A stretch of DNA of 38,236 bases from positions 1 to 38,236 of the forward strand of contig MNXO01000026.1 in the NCBI GenBank assembly GCA_001872995.1, in the 5' to 3' direction. The notes beneath the pieces are model-generated. The model was not told the origin of the DNA. It ran no database searches and saw only the letters and a list, made by a program, of their open reading frames with translations. Shown piece after piece: positions 1-7,321 of the stretch. Source of the DNA: Bacteroidetes bacterium CG2_30_32_10. Lineage in GTDB: Bacteria > Bacteroidota > Bacteroidia > Bacteroidales > CG2-30-32-10. Numbering within the stretch: position 1 is the stretch's first letter; each line of letters opens with the position of its first letter. The position numbers and the translations under genes are program-made.

Positions 1-396
1 TTTAAATTTTTCTGCTACAATTTGATTCGTATTAAAAGCTAATTTGGGAGTCCTCGTATTAATTTCTTTAGCCTTTTGGGGTTCTTCTTTTATTAAAATA
101 GGTTCTTCTTTTTTTAATATTTTTAGAGGTTCTGTAACAATATGTTTTTCGCTTGTTTTGATTTCTTCACGCAGAACTTCATTTTCTTTTCTTCGATACG
201 CATTATTCAAAGCTTCTTTTTCTTCTGCTTTTTGGTTTAAATGGGAATACATTTCGTATAAATCGCGAATATCAGAAAGAATTAAATCTATTTCAATTTG
301 AGGAATATGTTCTCTATATTGGTTTATTATCGTAGATTTTTCAATAATTTTTTCGAGTTGCTGTATTATTTCTTCTTTGTTGCTAATCATTTTCAT
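1..396 (-). CDS. Coiled-coil hypothetical protein, 3' end outside window
   Basis: Reading the minus strand from an ATG at 394-396 gives an open frame of 132 codons that runs off the left edge without a stop, so only the N-terminal part is visible. The ATG overlaps the TGA stop of the ABC ATPase gene as ATGA, which strongly suggests translational coupling and supports this frame over the plus-strand ORF opposite it. The product begins MKMISNKEEIIQQLEKIIEK, is rich in Glu and Lys with heptad-like spacing over about residues 1-85 (probable coiled coil), then has a Lys/Glu/Pro-rich linker. It has no signal peptide or membrane segment, so it is probably cytoplasmic. I do not recognise a named family. 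Its position as last gene of a transporter operon hints at, but does not prove, a linked role. Confidence 0.72.
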   Translation of the reverse strand, partial: MKMISNKEEIIQQLEKIIEKSTIINQYREHIPQIEIDLILSDIRDLYEMYSHLNQKAEEKEALNNAYRRKENEVLREEIKTSEKHIVTEPLKILKKEEPILIKEEPQKAKEINTRTPKLAFNTNQIVAEKFK

Positions 397-1217
397 TGTT
401 TTTTGTTTTTTAGAGCGGCATCTTGCAATTGTATCATCTTATCTTCTACATAATAAAGCTTTTCAACAAAAGCGTTGGTACGTTTAATTTCTTTTGTTCT
501 ATTGTTTGGTAAGTCCGTTGTAATGTGGTCCACTATTTCTCCAGGGTTAGCCGACATAATATAAATATCATCACCCAAATAAACTGCTTCTGAAATATCG
601 TGCGTAACAAGTATAATCGTAGGATGGACTTTTTGCCATAAGTCGAGCATAAAGTCTTGCATTTTCAAACGAGTATAAACATCTAATGCTCCAAAAGGTT
701 CATCCATTAATAGTATTTCCTGATTCACCAATAAGCTTCTAGCAATAGCTACTCGTTGCAATTGTCCGCCAGATAGCGTAGGGTATTTCGCATATTTTTT
801 TTCCTGCCCTTCTAAACCAACAATTTTAAGCATTTCCATTGCTTTTTCTTGTCTTTCTTTGGCTGGTGTTCCTTTAAATTCTAAACCAAGAGCAACATTT
901 TCTAAAACAGTCATCCAAGGAAATGATGAATATTGTTGAAAAACCATTCCAATTCTATCCGTTTCCTCTCGAGGTTTTGCCTTAAGAAGCACCTCTCCAT
1001 TAGAGGGTTGTTGTAAGCCCGCAATATATCTTAAAATGGTAGATTTCCCGCAACCTGAAGCTCCTAAAATAATCACAAACTGTCCTTGATTGGGTTTGTC
1101 TTCGATTAGCAAGTTAAGATTTTTAATTATCATTGTTTTCCCATTATCATAAGTTTGATTTACATTACGTAATTCAATTATATCGGGAAGTGGAGAGTTA
1201 TCAAATATAAATGCCAT
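393..1217 (-). CDS. ABC transporter ATPase, NrtD/SsuB/TauB type
   Basis: This is the cytoplasmic ATP-hydrolysing subunit of an importer of the nitrate/sulfonate/taurine family. All nucleotide-binding motifs are present: Walker A GASGCGKST at residues 52-60, the Q-loop in MVFQQYSSFPW around 94, the signature LSGGQLQRVAIAR at 148-160, Walker B ILLMDEP at 168-174 with the D-loop GALD, and the switch histidine in LVTHD (His206). At 274 residues it is the usual size for this family. It starts 11 nt after the permease stop and its TGA overlaps the next gene's ATG, so the operon is tight. The substrate cannot be read from the ATPase. The family call is secure; the transported compound is unknown. 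Confidence 0.95.
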   Translation of the reverse strand: MAFIFDNSPLPDIIELRNVNQTYDNGKTMIIKNLNLLIEDKPNQGQFVIILGASGCGKSTILRYIAGLQQPSNGEVLLKAKPREETDRIGMVFQQYSSFPWMTVLENVALGLEFKGTPAKERQEKAMEMLKIVGLEGQEKKYAKYPTLSGGQLQRVAIARSLLVNQEILLMDEPFGALDVYTRLKMQDFMLDLWQKVHPTIILVTHDISEAVYLGDDIYIMSANPGEIVDHITTDLPNNRTKEIKRTNAFVEKLYYVEDKMIQLQDAALKNKKQ

Positions 1218-1228
1218 ATTTCTTTTTT

Positions 1229-2299
1229 TTACTTGTGTTTATAAGGAAATAAAACTTTATCTAACCAAACAAAAAGTCTATCTTGAAGAACGCCTATTAT
1301 AATAATAACCAGTAGAATTGCAAAAACTTTATCTAAGCGACTTTGTCGGGCAGCAGTATATATCAAAGCTCCTACACCGCCTGTTTTATTAACCAACTCA
1401 GCAACAATAATATAGGTCCAAGATATGGCGGTTAAAACGCGAATGTCATCAAAAATTCTTGAGGTAACAAAGGGCCAATAAACCCTACGAACCAATTGCC
1501 AATTGCTTGCCCCCATCGTGTATGCTGTTTGCAAATAGATGGTATCTATTTGACTGATTCGAAAAACAACGACTGGTAATAAATAAACAATAATACCAAA
1601 AGCAAGAAATTGCACCTTCATATTGGTTTCTATACCAAACCAAGCAATAAATAAACCTGTTACAGCGGTTAGCGGCAAAAATCGAATGGCTTCTATGTAT
1701 CTATTCAGCATACTTTTGAAAAACGGAATCAACCCAATTATAAATCCAAATAGAATGGATATAATGATTGCTTCGAGATAACCCAAAAGGTTGAGTTTGA
1801 TAGAATACAAAGTGTTGCGAACCAGTAAATCTTGAAAATGCAATTCTTTAAACGAAGCTATAACACTATAAGGAGATGGAAGAACTCCTCTTTGAACTAA
1901 ACTTTTCTTTCGAAGTGTTACTTTTAAGGTATCCGAATTGATTTTCTTACCAGAAAAATCTATTGTTTCAATAAAATAGTTTCCATTTTTTCTTATTTTG
2001 CATTCGCTTCTTGTTTCTCCGTCAATTGCATTTCCATCAACAAACCATTGATAATGATTTGCTTTGTATCTACAAATCAAAGTATCGGTTTGGTTTTTTG
2101 TATCTATGTCTGGTCTTTTAATAGAATTATAAATGCTATCTGTTAAATAATATTTACTTGAATTGGTATAATCTACCGTTGGTTTTCCTATATTTGCTGT
2201 TATAAGATACCATATCAGTAAAATTAAAACAAACCCTGATATTTCAATCAGGGCTGATGTTTTATTTGGTAATTGATGATTTATTTTGAAAAATTGCAT
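1229..2299 (-). CDS. ABC permease with Ig/PKD-like insertion
   Basis: This is the inner-membrane permease subunit paired with the ATPase. The C-terminal part (about residues 160-350) is a standard binding-protein-dependent permease with about five to six helices and the EAA-type loop that docks the ATPase (TMGASNWQLVRRVYWPFV, residues 261-278). At 356 residues it is about 100 longer than usual SsuC/TauC permeases. The extra sequence lies between the first helix (about 18-36) and the rest: residues about 41-140 are soluble and predicted periplasmic. They contain YQWFVDGNAIDG (83-94) and NGNYFIETIDFSG (105-117), which resemble Ig/PKD-like repeats of Bacteroidota surface proteins, and two cysteines (76 and 100) that could form a disulfide. 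The permease call is firm; the insertion fold is my inference from pattern. Confidence 0.92.
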   Translation of the reverse strand: MQFFKINHQLPNKTSALIEISGFVLILLIWYLITANIGKPTVDYTNSSKYYLTDSIYNSIKRPDIDTKNQTDTLICRYKANHYQWFVDGNAIDGETRSECKIRKNGNYFIETIDFSGKKINSDTLKVTLRKKSLVQRGVLPSPYSVIASFKELHFQDLLVRNTLYSIKLNLLGYLEAIIISILFGFIIGLIPFFKSMLNRYIEAIRFLPLTAVTGLFIAWFGIETNMKVQFLAFGIIVYLLPVVVFRISQIDTIYLQTAYTMGASNWQLVRRVYWPFVTSRIFDDIRVLTAISWTYIIVAELVNKTGGVGALIYTAARQSRLDKVFAILLVIIIIGVLQDRLFVWLDKVLFPYKHK

Positions 2300-2361
2300 A
2301 TTTGCTTAATTTATTTTTGTTTATTTATTTCATGAAAGCAAAATATTTTTAACAACCAGTA

Positions 2362-3891
2362 TTATTCTGCTAACAATTCAAAATCAGTTCTTCTGTTTTT
2401 TGCTTTTCCTTCGGTTGTTGTGTTCGGAGCTACAGGTTTACTTGAGCCATTACCAACGATTATAAAACGATTGGGGTCAAATTTGTATTCTTTAACTAAA
2501 TAATCAACCACTGTTTTTGCTCTGTTGTATGATAATTTTTTGTTTGCAGCATCACTTCCAATATTATCGGTATTTCCTTCAATTCGAATACGTGCATTAG
2601 AAAATGATTTGGCAATATCAACAAATTCGTTGTCAATTACATATTTTGAATTGTCATCAAGCATATAGGAACCAGAAGGGAATACAATACTTACCCTTTT
2701 GGTAGAAATAGCATCTATTTTTTTAGTTTTGTCTGTTAGTTGGGTAAATTTGGTGTTTTCTTCGGCTTCATATCCTGAACCACTTAATTTAACGTTTGAA
2801 ACGATTGATGAATTAGATACAAAACGCCAACTTGGAACTTCACCAGTGATTAAACCTATTTTTTGATATTTAAGCGACATTTTGTTGTAAATATCTTCTC
2901 CTTTTACGCCATTGTAATTGCCATTAATGTTAAAGAAATTAATATTGTCGCCATAAGTACACAATCTTACATTGTTAATTGCTTGCAAACAAAAGTCTTC
3001 GGGTTGTTGCATGCCATCGGCTAAGATTTTTGCAGCTTTATTTTTGGCATCATTAGAGGCGTTAAGTTCTGCAGAGCCTTTCATCCAACCTTCGAACAAT
3101 TGTTCGAGCATTTTTTTGTTTTTATCAATATATTCTTTTTTAGCAAAGAAAACATCGGCGATGATAAACGAAGCTTGTTTAGTGTTTTGTAGCACTTTGG
3201 AACCAGAAATTTTAGCCACACAATCGGCATCGTCTGGGCTCCAAACCACTGCTGCATCTACCGTTCCTTTTTTAAATAAATCGGCGGCTTCTAAACCACT
3301 GGCAACTTTCACTGCTTCTATGTCGGAGTATTGCATATTGTTGGCTTCCAGCAACCAAAGGAGGAAAGTGTTGCTTGCAGTCATTTCTGCAAAAGCTATC
3401 TTTTTTTCTTTTAAATCGGCAACATTGTTTATTCCTTTTCTTACTACAATGGCATCTCCACCTCTCGACCAGTCGCATTGAAAGATTATTTGTGGATTAA
3501 ATTCTTTTAATGAATTTACTTCAGTGGTATATGAATCAACAGTTGCATAAACAACATCTATATTTCCTGATTTCCAAGCTTCGCGGCATTGGTTAAAATC
3601 GTCTAATAATTTAAAGTCAACCAAGAAACCATAATCTTTATAAAATCTTGAATTTTTAGATGGTTTAAACCCTTCGTTAAAGAATTGACCACCTGCAAAA
3701 CCGCCCCAAGTATTAACGCCAATGCGAATTACTTTTTCTCCTTTTAGGTCTTCGGGTAAGTCGGAATTGTTTTTATCGCCACCTGGTGCTATTTTATCAA
3801 TGAGTCCAAGTTTGTAAACTGCAAATACCAAGCCGCCTATGATAACAGCGACAATTAATAGTTTTGAAAATGGGGTAAGTTTCTTTTTCAT
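2362..3891 (-). CDS. Solute-binding protein fused to OmpA peptidoglycan domain
   Basis: This first gene of the transporter operon encodes three parts in 509 residues. Residues about 10-30 are a hydrophobic helix after MKKKLTPFSK with no cleavage site or lipobox, so it is probably an inner-membrane anchor. Residues about 54-320 are an NMT1/SsuA-type periplasmic binding domain (RIGVNTWGGFAGGQFFNEGF, KIAFAEMTASNTFLLWLLEA, VDAAVVWSPDD). Residues about 396-509 are an OmpA C-terminal domain with IRIEGNTDN (435-443), LSYNRAKTVVDYL (453-465) and NRRTDFEL near the end; Asp442 and Arg457 fit the residues that bind diaminopimelate. The protein would span from inner membrane to cell wall. Such fusions are sometimes annotated as phosphate or nitrate-type binding/OmpA proteins, but the ligand is unknown. 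A TACTTTTG -7 box lies 27 nt upstream of the start. Confidence 0.93.
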   Translation of the reverse strand: MKKKLTPFSKLLIVAVIIGGLVFAVYKLGLIDKIAPGGDKNNSDLPEDLKGEKVIRIGVNTWGGFAGGQFFNEGFKPSKNSRFYKDYGFLVDFKLLDDFNQCREAWKSGNIDVVYATVDSYTTEVNSLKEFNPQIIFQCDWSRGGDAIVVRKGINNVADLKEKKIAFAEMTASNTFLLWLLEANNMQYSDIEAVKVASGLEAADLFKKGTVDAAVVWSPDDADCVAKISGSKVLQNTKQASFIIADVFFAKKEYIDKNKKMLEQLFEGWMKGSAELNASNDAKNKAAKILADGMQQPEDFCLQAINNVRLCTYGDNINFFNINGNYNGVKGEDIYNKMSLKYQKIGLITGEVPSWRFVSNSSIVSNVKLSGSGYEAEENTKFTQLTDKTKKIDAISTKRVSIVFPSGSYMLDDNSKYVIDNEFVDIAKSFSNARIRIEGNTDNIGSDAANKKLSYNRAKTVVDYLVKEYKFDPNRFIIVGNGSSKPVAPNTTTEGKAKNRRTDFELLAE

Positions 3892-3917
3892 AATTGTGTT
3901 TTTTAAAATTTTACTTA

Positions 3918-3925
3918 CAAAAGTA
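3918..3925 (-). promoter_or_regulatory. Putative -7 box of the ABC transporter operon
   Basis: The minus strand reads TACTTTTG here, matching the Bacteroidota -7 consensus TAnnTTTG, and lies 27 nt upstream of the binding-protein start. I see no good TTG box 19-21 nt further upstream, so this is supported only by one element and position. Confidence 0.35.
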
Positions 3926-4025
3926 TAATTTTATTTTAATTCATTTATTATTTATCGTAAGTTTTATTGATTTATTTTTTTGATTTTAAAATTAGTCAAA
4001 TGAGTAAAAATGTGCTGCAACTATT

Positions 4026-4601
4026 TTAAGTTTTCACCAAGTATTTTGCAGAAAGGGAAGCATATAGCTTATAAACACCTATTGCAATAACTATTCCCAC
4101 TATTGCTCCGCAAAGTATGTCAGCTGGATAATGAACTCCTAAATAAATTCTGGTATAGCATAGCAAAGTTGCCCAAAAGATTAATAGAATAGGTAAATAT
4201 TTCACTTTTTTTCTAAGAAACAAGATGGTAAGCGTGGTGATTCCGAAAAAATTAGTGGCATGCGAGGAAACAAAACCATAGTCTCCTCCACGATAGCCGT
4301 TTACTAAATGCACCAACCCTTCTAAGGAGGGTTCGTGCGAAGGTCGGAAACGATGAAAGAAGTTTTTAAACAAATGAACTGAGGTTTGATCCGAAATAGT
4401 TACCAACAATGCATAAGCAAGTATGATGTAGAAGGTTTGGTATTTGTAGTGCTTAATAATAAAATATAATAGCAATAAATATACAGGAATCCATAAATAT
4501 CCTTTGGTCATCCAATACATGGCTACATCAAAAAAAGCATTGTGTTTGCTATTTAAAAACAAAAACAAGGTAGTATCCCATTGTTTCAATGTCTCTATCA
4601 T
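4026..4601 (-). CDS. PAP2-family membrane phosphatase
   Basis: This is an integral membrane phosphatase of the PAP2/type 2 phosphatidic acid phosphatase superfamily, which removes phosphate from lipid phosphates such as undecaprenyl pyrophosphate or phosphatidylglycerophosphate. The three active-site motifs are visible: KNFFHRFRP (79-87, form KxxxxxxRP), SSHA (112-115, His114; the classical form is PSGH) and TRIYLGVHYPAD (150-161, with Arg151, His157 and Asp161). There are about five to six hydrophobic helices in 191 residues, a normal length. Its gene lies 95 nt after lgt on the same strand, so both may be co-transcribed and serve envelope lipid chemistry. The family is clear; whether the substrate is undecaprenyl pyrophosphate (BacA-like role) or a phospholipid cannot be decided. 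Confidence 0.92.
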   Translation of the reverse strand: MIETLKQWDTTLFLFLNSKHNAFFDVAMYWMTKGYLWIPVYLLLLYFIIKHYKYQTFYIILAYALLVTISDQTSVHLFKNFFHRFRPSHEPSLEGLVHLVNGYRGGDYGFVSSHATNFFGITTLTILFLRKKVKYLPILLIFWATLLCYTRIYLGVHYPADILCGAIVGIVIAIGVYKLYASLSAKYLVKT

Positions 4602-4696
4602 TACTTTGTGTATAGATTGTTAATTATTAGTAAGCATTTTAAATATAGAACATCGTTAATTATGATTTATTAAGAAAAGGAACAAATTTTTAATGA

Positions 4697-5482
4697 TCAA
4701 ACTACCTGTTTTTTTTTTCTCAACACCATAAAGTATATCCCAACCAAAATAAAAGGAATACTATAAAGTTGTCCAAGGTTTAAGAGCATAGATTTTTCGC
4801 TATCAACCTGGGGTTCTTTAAGAAATTCTAATAAAAATCGAATGGTGAACAATAGCACTAAAAATGCACCAAACACAAAGCCCGATTCGTATTTGTCTTT
4901 GGTTTTCTGGTATAATTTATATAAGAAGAAAAATAAAAGTAAGTAAGAAAGTCCTTCGTAGATTTGAGTAGGGTGGGAGGGTAGCGAATTCTCTCTCACA
5001 AAAATAAAAGCCCAAGGCAGGTTTGTTGGATATCCGTATATTTCGGAGTTCATTAAATTGCCCATTCTGATAAAAAAGCCTGCAGAGGCAATCACAATAA
5101 CCAATTTATCTAACACCCATAAGTATTTTTTACCAGTCTTTTTGCAAAAAAGATAGATGGAAAATAAGATACCAATAGCAGCTCCATGACTAGCAAGACC
5201 ACCTTCCCAAATTTTAAGAATTTGAAGTGGATGGGTAAGAAAAAATGCCGGTTCGTAAAGCAAACAATGTCCCAAACGCGCTCCAATAATGGTGCCCAAA
5301 CCAACGTAAAGCGTTAGTTTATCGAGAAGCTCGATGGGAATTTTTTCTTTTTTAAAGAGATTGGCAAGTATGAGGTATGCAAAAATGAAGGCTGATGCAA
5401 AAAGCAAGCCGTACCATCTTAAGGGAAATCCTAATATGTTGAAGATTTCGGGGTTTACATTCCAAGTAATATATGTAAGCAT
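4697..5482 (-). CDS. lgt: Prolipoprotein diacylglyceryl transferase
   Basis: Lgt transfers diacylglycerol from phosphatidylglycerol to the lipobox cysteine of prolipoproteins, the first step of lipoprotein maturation in the inner membrane. Family motifs seen are GARLGHCLLYEP (67-78), GGLASHGAAIG (94-104, with the conserved His99), the signature RMGNLMNSEIYG (139-150, Arg139, Asn142-Glu147) and HPTQIYEGL (170-178), followed by IRFLLEFLKEPQ. The 261 residues contain about seven hydrophobic helices, as expected. A TAnnTTTG -7 box lies 20 nt upstream of the start. The gene probably leads a short operon with the PAP2 phosphatase. The call is firm. Confidence 0.96.
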   Translation of the reverse strand: MLTYITWNVNPEIFNILGFPLRWYGLLFASAFIFAYLILANLFKKEKIPIELLDKLTLYVGLGTIIGARLGHCLLYEPAFFLTHPLQILKIWEGGLASHGAAIGILFSIYLFCKKTGKKYLWVLDKLVIVIASAGFFIRMGNLMNSEIYGYPTNLPWAFIFVRENSLPSHPTQIYEGLSYLLLFFFLYKLYQKTKDKYESGFVFGAFLVLLFTIRFLLEFLKEPQVDSEKSMLLNLGQLYSIPFILVGIYFMVLRKKKQVV

Positions 5483-5501
5483 TGGTGCAAGTTTTTATTT
5501 G

Positions 5502-5509
5502 CAAATTTA
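5502..5509 (-). promoter_or_regulatory. Putative -7 box of lgt
   Basis: The minus strand reads TAAATTTG, a perfect match to TAnnTTTG, 20 nt before the lgt ATG. A TTG lies only 15 nt further upstream (5525-5527), closer than the usual 19-21, so the -33 element is uncertain. Confidence 0.38.
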
Positions 5510-5634
5510 CAAGTTTTATTTTAACAAATTATTAATTTTAAAGCAACCCTTTAAATCAATGAAAAGCCCAATTTTACTAATTATAAAACAACTACGCTAA
5601 AATTATAGGTAAAAAAACCTAATTTTATTTTTAA

Positions 5635-5664
5635 TGAATGTCCGTTATATTCCCTAAATTTATT
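5635..5664 (+). repeat. Left terminal inverted repeat of the IS
   Basis: Thirty bases starting TGAATGTCCG and ending CCTAAATTTATT match the reverse complement of 6598-6627 at 25 of 30 positions. The mismatches cluster between the outer 10-bp block and the inner 12-bp block, which may be separate transposase contact sites. Confidence 0.85.
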
Positions 5665-5685
5665 ATTTTTGTAAAAAAACAAATT

Positions 5686-6612
5686 ATGAATCTACTCAAT
5701 TTTATAACTCAGTTTCCAGATGAAGATACTTGTAAAAATAAATTCAAGGAAATACGAGATACAGAAGGTGTGATATGTGCTCATTGTGGAGGCAAAGACC
5801 ATTATTGGAAAAAAGATAAATGGCAATATGAGTGTAAGAAATGTAAAACCAGAACTACCTTAAGAAGTGGAACAGTGATGCATGGTTCTAAATTGCCATT
5901 TCGCTATTGGTTTGTTGCTATGCATTTACTTACATCAACCAAAAAGAGTTTTTCTGCACTTGAATTACAGAGGCAACTTGGACATAAACGCTATGAACCT
6001 ATTTGGAAAATGCTTCATAAATTAAGAGAGGCAATGGGTAAAAGAGATGATAATTACACTCTATCAGGTCAAATAGAATTAGATGAAGGTTTTTTTTCAA
6101 CTGAAATAGCAATTGAAGGAAAAAACAACCCACTAAAAAGAGGAAGAGGAAGCCAAAAGAAGACCAAAGTTCTTGTTATGGTTGAAAGCAAGGAAGTTGA
6201 AGGAGAAAACACAAAAAGAGGGAAACCTCGTATAGTTGGGCATTTGAAAATGCAAGTTATTGACAATCTGAAATCAGAAACCATAACGCCTGTTGTGGAA
6301 AGTAATATATTGAAAGATTCATTAATAAATACCGACGATTCTACATCCTATAATAAATTACACGAAATAGTTAACGAACATAAATCACAAGTAATTCCAA
6401 AAGAAAAAGTTGGAGTAATTCTTCCTTGGGTACATATTACTATTAGTAATGCAAAGAGATTATTTATTGATATTTATCATGACATCAAACCTAAATATTT
6501 ACAGAGCTACTTAAATGAATTCTGCTATAAGTTTAATCGAAGATATTTTGGTGAATTCTTATTTGATAGGCTTTTGGTTGCTTGTGTAAGTTACAAAAAT
6601 AAATTTAGGTAA
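5686..6612 (+). CDS. IS1595-family transposase
   Basis: This DDE-type transposase moves the surrounding insertion sequence by cut-and-paste. I place the start at the ATG at 5686 (MNLLNFITQFPDEDTC), which matches the usual ISXO2-like N-terminus; an in-frame ATG at 5638 lies inside the left inverted repeat and would add 16 unlikely residues. The 308 residues contain an N-terminal zinc ribbon (Cys31, Cys34, Cys50, Cys53), a helix-turn-helix-like region (about 70-118), and the catalytic core: Asp133 in GQIELDEG, Asp217/218 in INTDDSTSY, and Asn255 and Lys257 in HITISNAKR, giving the DDNK arrangement of the IS1595 group. The C-terminus has the family pattern YLNEFCYKFNRRYF. No frameshift or stop is seen, so it is probably functional. 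Confidence 0.95.
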   Translation: MNLLNFITQFPDEDTCKNKFKEIRDTEGVICAHCGGKDHYWKKDKWQYECKKCKTRTTLRSGTVMHGSKLPFRYWFVAMHLLTSTKKSFSALELQRQLGHKRYEPIWKMLHKLREAMGKRDDNYTLSGQIELDEGFFSTEIAIEGKNNPLKRGRGSQKKTKVLVMVESKEVEGENTKRGKPRIVGHLKMQVIDNLKSETITPVVESNILKDSLINTDDSTSYNKLHEIVNEHKSQVIPKEKVGVILPWVHITISNAKRLFIDIYHDIKPKYLQSYLNEFCYKFNRRYFGEFLFDRLLVACVSYKNKFR

Positions 6613-6627
6613 GTTGGCGGACATTCA
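6598..6627 (-). repeat. Right terminal inverted repeat of the IS
   Basis: This is the partner of 5635-5664, identical at 25 of 30 positions when reverse-complemented. It contains the transposase TAA stop at 6610-6612. Confidence 0.85.
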
Positions 6628-6830
6628 TATAAAATTTAGTTCATTTAATGAATAGCATTAAATCAATGGTAAATTTATAAATATTTATTTATTATTTCCA
6701 ACTATTTAAACAAATTTTTTAAGAATTTTTAACAAAAACTGTATAAACTATTGAAATACAATTGGTAAGAATTATATTTTTTTTAGGTAAAAATACTTGT
6801 TTAAAAATTAGCTGTTGTTTTGTTTTTTGT

Positions 6831-6887
6831 AAATACTTTATTTTAATTATTATAATACATTGTAAAACAACGCACAATAAAGTATTT
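6831..6887. repeat. 12-bp inverted repeat upstream of the padR promoter
   Basis: AAATACTTTATT at 6831-6842 is the exact reverse complement of AATAAAGTATTT at 6876-6887, with 33 nt between. The right arm ends 22 nt before the -33 box. It could be a paired operator, for example for the PadR regulator itself, but in such AT-rich DNA chance is not excluded. Confidence 0.45.
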
Positions 6888-6909
6888 TAAAAATATTCAC
6901 TACTTTGTA

Positions 6910-6939
6910 TTGCAAGGTACTAAAAATGTTTTATATTTG
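6910..6939 (+). promoter_or_regulatory. Promoter of the padR-pspC operon
   Basis: TTG at 6910-6912 is followed after exactly 19 nt by TATATTTG at 6932-6939, matching the Bacteroidota primary sigma consensus (TTG, 19-21 nt, TAnnTTTG). Transcription would begin near 6946, leaving a leader of about 15 nt before the padR ATG with no Shine-Dalgarno sequence, as is common in this phylum. Confidence 0.62.
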
Positions 6940-6959
6940 CAATCTCAAATCATCAAACT

Positions 6960-7286
6960 ATGAATTTAGAAAATACAAAAGCGCAAATGCGAAAAGGGGT
7001 TCTTGAGTTTTGTATTCTTTCAATATTGTCTGAGGAAGAGGCTTATGTATCAGACATTATCAATAAAATGAAAGAAGCAAAACTAATAGTGGTCGAAGGT
7101 ACACTTTATCCTTTACTCAATAGACTCAAGAATGATGGGGTTTTAGAATATCGTTGGGAAGAGTCAAAATCGGGTCCACCTCGAAAATATTATAAAATCA
7201 CCCCATTAGGCAAAGCCATGCTCGATGAATTAATGGTTAGCTGGAATGAATTAATAGCATCAGTAAACTCTATCATAACAATATAA
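6960..7286 (+). CDS. PadR-family transcriptional regulator
   Basis: A 108-residue winged-helix regulator of the PadR type, usually a repressor of its own operon. The family pattern is clear: RKGVLEFCILSIL (11-23), then EEEAYVSDIINKMKEA, the recognition and wing region VVEGTLYPLLNRLKNDGVLEY, and SGPPRKYYKITPLG (about 76-89). It is a short form lacking the long C-terminal Vir_act_alpha_C dimerisation domain, having just one terminal helix. The gene starts an operon with the PspC-domain gene 35 nt downstream, a pairing that suggests control of an envelope-stress module. Upstream lie a good promoter and an inverted repeat that may be its operator. The inducer is unknown. Confidence 0.93.
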   Translation: MNLENTKAQMRKGVLEFCILSILSEEEAYVSDIINKMKEAKLIVVEGTLYPLLNRLKNDGVLEYRWEESKSGPPRKYYKITPLGKAMLDELMVSWNELIASVNSIITI

Positions 7287-7321
7287 ATATTAACGTATTC
7301 CTTAAATTAAAAAACAGAATT

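Larger units (their letters stand above)
5634..6628 (+). mobile_element. IS1595-family (ISXO2-like) insertion sequence
   Basis: A 995-bp element bounded by imperfect terminal inverted repeats and carrying one apparently intact transposase. The ends share ATGAATGTCCG perfectly and CCTAAATTTATT further in, with five mismatches over 30 bp. The right repeat overlaps the transposase stop codon, and the left repeat ends about 20 nt before the transposase start, so almost no sequence is wasted. The family normally makes an 8-bp target duplication; the 8 bases outside the two ends (TATTTTTA and ATAAAATT) are not identical, so a duplication is absent, decayed, or my boundary is off by a few bases. The element sits between the lgt promoter region and the padR control region and breaks no visible gene. 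Confidence 0.85.
6629..6959. other. Intergenic region between the IS and padR
   Basis: These 331 bases are very AT-rich and hold no credible ORF or RNA gene. They carry three copies of an AAATACTT-type motif (6791-6798, 6831-6838, and inverted at 6880-6887), a 12-bp inverted repeat (6831-6842 with 6876-6887), and a strong Bacteroidota promoter at 6910-6939. This is probably the control region of the padR operon. Confidence 0.6.

Noticed and set aside
44..301. Plus-strand 85-residue ORF at the left edge
   Set aside because: It is opposite a longer minus-strand frame that overlaps the ATPase stop as ATGA and has a coherent Glu/Lys-rich composition; the plus product is Ser/Phe-rich, as expected for an antisense shadow.
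2972..3481. 169-residue plus-strand ORF inside the binding-protein gene
   Set aside because: It is antisense to conserved SBP motifs and has low-complexity Ser/Ala/Leu composition with no recognisable domain.
5606..5622. Small hairpin TAGGT-A run-ACCTA left of the IS as a terminator
   Set aside because: The stem is only 5 bp and AT-rich, and neither neighbouring gene ends there.
5638..5685. Upstream in-frame ATG of the transposase
   Set aside because: It lies inside the left terminal inverted repeat, and the added residues do not match the family N-terminus; the start at 5686 does.
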